From: Candidatus Bathyarchaeota archaeon | GTDB lineage: Archaea > Thermoproteota > Bathyarchaeia > Bathyarchaeales > SOJC01 | Reading direction: 5' to 3' | DNA: 6,128 bases | Assembly: GCA_023131555.1 (NCBI GenBank) | Contig: JAGLZJ010000055.1 | Span: 1-6,128 of the forward strand | Shown: piece by piece, positions 4,146 to 6,128 of the stretch | How positions within the stretch are numbered: the stretch's first letter is position 1 | Layout: each line of letters begins with the position of its first letter | Translations under genes and position numbers: made by a program | Notes under the pieces: generated by a model | Told to the model about the DNA's origin: nothing | Seen by the model: only the letters and a program-made list of their open reading frames with translations | Database searches by the model: none

Positions 4146-5750
4146 ATGGAAGAAATGATCATCGGACATGGAACATGGTACGATAAGATGGCTGCAAGAG
4201 TTGTTGAAAGGGAACGAAAGCTGAACCATAGCCTCGAGTTGATCAGAACGGAAATGGGAATAGGAGCCTCAGGTCTTCCCCACATTGGCAACTTTGCAGA
4301 TGCTGCGAGATCCTTTGCAGTAACGTTGGCTTTGAGAGCGCAAGGTTTCAACTCTGAACTAATCGCGTTCTCAGATGATAAGGACGGTCTTCGCAAAATC
4401 CCCGCGGGATTCCCTGATTCAATGAACAAGTACATCGGTTACCCTGTTACGGAGATACCGGACCCCTATAAGTGCCACACAAGCTTCGGCGAGCACATGA
4501 GCTTCCTACTCCTTGAAGCCCTTGACAAGAGCGGGATAGAATACAAGTTTTTTTCAGCAAAAAAAGTATACAGAGAAGGCCGATTCAACGAAGAGATTAA
4601 GAGGATCCTGCTGAATGCGAAGAAAGTGGGGGCCATCGTGAAAGAGGAGGTGGGACAGGAAAGATACACTGAAACCCTTCCGTATTTTCCAATATGCAGG
4701 AACTGTGGCAGGATATACACTACAAAAGCACACGACTACAAGCCAAAAGAGGAGAGAATCCTCTACAGATGCAGTGGAATGGAGATCAAAGGAAAGCACC
4801 TGGAAGGGTGCGGATACGAAGGGGAAGCAGACTACAGAATCGGAGAAGGCAAACTCAGCTGGAAAAGCGAGTTCGCTGTACGCTGGAAAGCTCTGAAAAT
4901 CAAGTTTGAAGCCTACGGCAAAGATATTGAAGACTCAGTGAGAATAAACGACAGAATCTGCAGAGAGATTCTGGAATATGAACCGCCACTGCACGCAAGA
5001 TATGAAATGTTTCTAGACAAAAGCGGAAAGAAAATCTCAAAGTCGGCAGGAAACGTATTGACTCCTCAAGTCTGGTTCCGCTACGGTTCTACTCAGTCCC
5101 TGATTCTGCTGATGCTGAAACGCTTTACCGGCACACGCGAGCTCTCAGTTGTTGATATTCCTCAATACATGAATGAATTCAACGACCTTGAAGACATCTA
5201 CTTCTCAAGAGAACCGGTGAAGAACCGGAAAGAACACGCAAAACTTACAGGGCTTTACAAATACTGCCATTGGCTGACACCGCCAAACGAACCAGACATC
5301 CACATACCGTATAACCTATTGTCTTACTTGGTAAAGATCGCCCCAGACGACAAGAAAACTGAGTACGTGCAGAAGAAGCTACAGCAGTATGGCTTCCTGA
5401 AAGAAGGGGTCTCTGCAGTAAGCTTGGAGACGCAGATAAGTTTCGCTGACAACTGGAACAAGGATTTCGCTGTCATAAAGGAAGTTCCTTTCGATGCTTC
5501 ACCTAACGAGATTCTAGCCCTGCAGGAGTTGATTGAAATTCTAAGGTCGGAGACGCAGGCGGAGACTCTTCAAAGCGAAGTCTTCGAGACAGCAAGGAAA
5601 CACGGTATCAAACCAAAGAATTTCTTCAGGTTACTGTATAGAATTCTTCTTGGAACAGGAGGGGGTCCACGCTTAGGTCCATACATCATGGCGATGGGAA
5701 AACAGAACGTCATTGACGCCCTGACAAGGGCGCTCAGAGAGAAGCATTGA
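4146..5750 (+). CDS. lysK: lysyl-tRNA synthetase, class I
   Basis: The enzyme charges tRNA-Lys with lysine using ATP, through the class I fold found in most archaea in place of the class II LysRS. It has 534 residues from ATG 4146; a TTG at 4131 would add five. Residues (534 numbering) appear in order. G-L-P-H-I-G-N (44-49) is the HIGH signature. A D-D-K-D-G-L-R-K segment (77-84) matches the lysine-site W-D-D-x-D-x-x-R-K region. Two Cys knuckles, C184/C187 and C209/C222, are probably a zinc knuckle. E-A-Y-G-K-D (255-260) follows, then K-I-S-K-S (296-300), the KMSKS loop. The C-terminal helical domain carries N-W-N-K-D (436-440) and G-T-G-G-G-P-R-L-G (503-511), both usual in LysK. The organisation resembles LysRS of Bathyarchaeia/Thaumarchaeota relatives more than Pyrococcus. 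It has its own TATA box and seems to be transcribed alone. Confidence 0.95.
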   Translation: MEEMIIGHGTWYDKMAARVVERERKLNHSLELIRTEMGIGASGLPHIGNFADAARSFAVTLALRAQGFNSELIAFSDDKDGLRKIPAGFPDSMNKYIGYPVTEIPDPYKCHTSFGEHMSFLLLEALDKSGIEYKFFSAKKVYREGRFNEEIKRILLNAKKVGAIVKEEVGQERYTETLPYFPICRNCGRIYTTKAHDYKPKEERILYRCSGMEIKGKHLEGCGYEGEADYRIGEGKLSWKSEFAVRWKALKIKFEAYGKDIEDSVRINDRICREILEYEPPLHARYEMFLDKSGKKISKSAGNVLTPQVWFRYGSTQSLILLMLKRFTGTRELSVVDIPQYMNEFNDLEDIYFSREPVKNRKEHAKLTGLYKYCHWLTPPNEPDIHIPYNLLSYLVKIAPDDKKTEYVQKKLQQYGFLKEGVSAVSLETQISFADNWNKDFAVIKEVPFDASPNEILALQELIEILRSETQAETLQSEVFETARKHGIKPKNFFRLLYRILLGTGGGPRLGPYIMAMGKQNVIDALTRALREKH

Positions 5751-5807
5751 AGGCACCTCGAACGTGGATTTAAGCGCACGCGCATCTATCAAACGATGGA
5801 TAAGTTA

Positions 5808-5815
5808 CTTATATC
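5808..5815 (+). promoter_or_regulatory. possible TATA box for the tRNA-like small RNA
   Basis: CTTATATC predicts a start around 5836-5840, about 10-15 bases before the tRNA-like segment and at the foot of a CCCC-ATTT-GGGG hairpin (5841-5852). The motif is reasonable, but no transcript evidence exists here. Confidence 0.35.
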
Positions 5816-5836
5816 GAGTCAAGCTGAAGTTCTGTG

Positions 5837-5915
5837 AACGCCCCATTTGGGGACCCGTAGTCTAATCTGGACCCTCAGATCAGTAGAGACATCTCCCCTG
5901 CACTCCCCCTTTTTC
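5837..5915 (+). ncRNA. possible small RNA or tRNA relic carrying a tRNA 5' segment
   Basis: Bases 5854-5871 match 17 of 18 positions of the downstream tRNA-Arg (5993-6010), covering the end of its acceptor strand, T8/A9 and the D-arm start with GG. The likeness then stops: no matching anticodon arm, T-arm or 3' acceptor strand follows. A hairpin CCCC-ATTT-GGGG (5841-5852) and a second ATCTG-gaccct-CAGAT (5865-5869 with 5876-5880) flank and overlap it. A T run (5910-5914) in a pyrimidine tract could end a transcript begun from the TATA at 5808. It could be a decayed tRNA, a partial duplication or a small RNA; a complete tRNA is excluded. The ends given are estimates. Confidence 0.3.
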
Positions 5916-5927
5916 TGCCCTTCTTTC
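5910..5927 (+). terminator. T-rich tract, possible archaeal terminator
   Basis: TTTTT at 5910-5914, then TTCTTT at 5921-5926, lie in a run that is almost all pyrimidine from 5891. Archaeal RNA polymerase stops at such T-rich tracts. It would end the putative small RNA or any lysK read-through before the tRNA. Confidence 0.4.
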
Positions 5928-5933
5928 AGAAAC

Positions 5934-5940
5934 GATAAAT
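5934..5940 (+). promoter_or_regulatory. candidate TATA box for tRNA-Arg
   Basis: GATAAAT, preceded by a BRE-like GAAAC, predicts a start near 5963 and so a ~27-nt leader that RNase P would remove. A second candidate, GATATTA (5950-5956), would give a shorter leader of about 10 nt. Confidence 0.35.
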
Positions 5941-5989
5941 GCTCCTGAAGATATTAGCAGGGCGAGACAGCACATAGGCCCTCCCTAAG

Positions 5990-6067
5990 GAGCCCGTAGT
6001 CTAGTCTGGATAAGACACTGGCCTGCGGAGCCGGAGATCTGGGGTTCAAATCCCCACGGGCTCGCCA
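5990..6067 (+). tRNA. tRNA-Arg (anticodon GCG), CCA encoded
   Basis: A complete cloverleaf can be drawn. The acceptor is GAGCCCG (5990-5996) with CGGGCTC (6057-6063), seven perfect pairs. T5997-A5998 follow. The D-stem is GTCT (5999-6002) with AGAC (6013-6016), and the loop contains GG (6008-6009). The anticodon stem is CTGGC (6018-6022) with GCCGG (6030-6034), including one G-T pair. Its loop is CTGCGGA, so the anticodon is GCG (6025-6027) and reads CGC (and CGU if wobble or modification allows). The variable loop is AGATC. The T-arm is TGGGG-TTCAAAT-CCCCA (6040-6056). Discriminator G6064 precedes an encoded CCA (6065-6067). No intron is present. Confidence 0.95.
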
Positions 6068-6083
6068 TGATCATCGGGTAAAC

Positions 6084-6101
6084 CTTGCCTGCGCAGGCGA
6101 G
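6084..6101 (+). terminator. hairpin after tRNA-Arg
   Basis: CTTGCCT (6084-6090) and AGGCGAG (6095-6101) pair over 7 positions (one G-T) around a GCGC loop; the core GCCTGCGCAGGC is a 12-base palindrome. It begins 17 bases after the tRNA CCA. No T tract follows directly, so it may be a 3' structural or regulatory element for whatever lies beyond the window and not a true terminator. Confidence 0.3.
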
Positions 6102-6128
6102 AAACTGGGTGGTTGATCTATTATACTG

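Noticed and set aside
5851..5930. A second complete tRNA, or one with an intron, upstream of tRNA-Arg
   Set aside because: No T-arm (GGTTCAAATCC-like) and no 3' acceptor strand complementary to GGACCCG occur before 5989; only the 5' segment is present.
1..6128. CRISPR arrays, insertion sequences, attachment sites or phage genes
   Set aside because: No regularly spaced repeats, transposase or integrase motifs, or terminal inverted repeats with target duplications were seen on either strand.

Overview
The window looks archaeal. It carries a class I (LysK-type) lysyl-tRNA synthetase, a thymidylate synthase of the short methanogen type, several small zinc-ribbon proteins, TATA-box promoters with short leaders, and a tRNA-Arg gene with encoded CCA. 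The LysRS sequence (a four-Cys knuckle between the nucleotide-binding halves, then KISKS) and the small C-P-x-C-G...C-x-K-C zinc-ribbon protein recall, from memory, Bathyarchaeia or related Thermoproteota/Asgard lineages. That placement is an inference. No mobile element, CRISPR array or phage gene is visible, so this reads as ordinary chromosomal housekeeping DNA.

Layout. At 1-180 is the C-terminal tail of a + strand gene ending in a Cys cluster. At 292-531 (+) is a small two-helix membrane protein, convergent with a 75-residue zinc-ribbon protein (542-769, -). A divergent promoter region (770-931) leads to thyA (932-1639, +), convergent with htpX (1656-2693, -). HtpX carries a textbook EF-hand calcium loop inserted before its C-terminal THPP motif. 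A second divergent region (2694-2843) holds an inverted repeat and a clear TATA box. It leads to a two-gene unit (2844-4020, +): a four-helix membrane protein, then a zinc-ribbon protein. A hairpin and a set of concentric inverted repeats precede lysK (4146-5750, +). The last 380 bases hold a possible small RNA containing an 18-base copy of a tRNA 5' segment, and then a complete tRNA-Arg(GCG).

Themes. Two genes (thyA and the zinc-ribbon gene at 3238) have a strong AGGAGG Shine-Dalgarno placed 6-7 nt before AUU or AUA and not before any AUG/GUG/UUG, which points to non-canonical start codons. Gene links are loose: nucleotide synthesis (ThyA), translation (LysRS, tRNA-Arg) and membrane protein quality control (HtpX, perhaps with the divergent membrane/zinc-ribbon pair). 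No obviously new multi-gene system is present. The points most worth a second look are the EF-hand HtpX, the concentric repeats around the lysK promoter, the AUU/AUA starts and the tRNA-like fragment.
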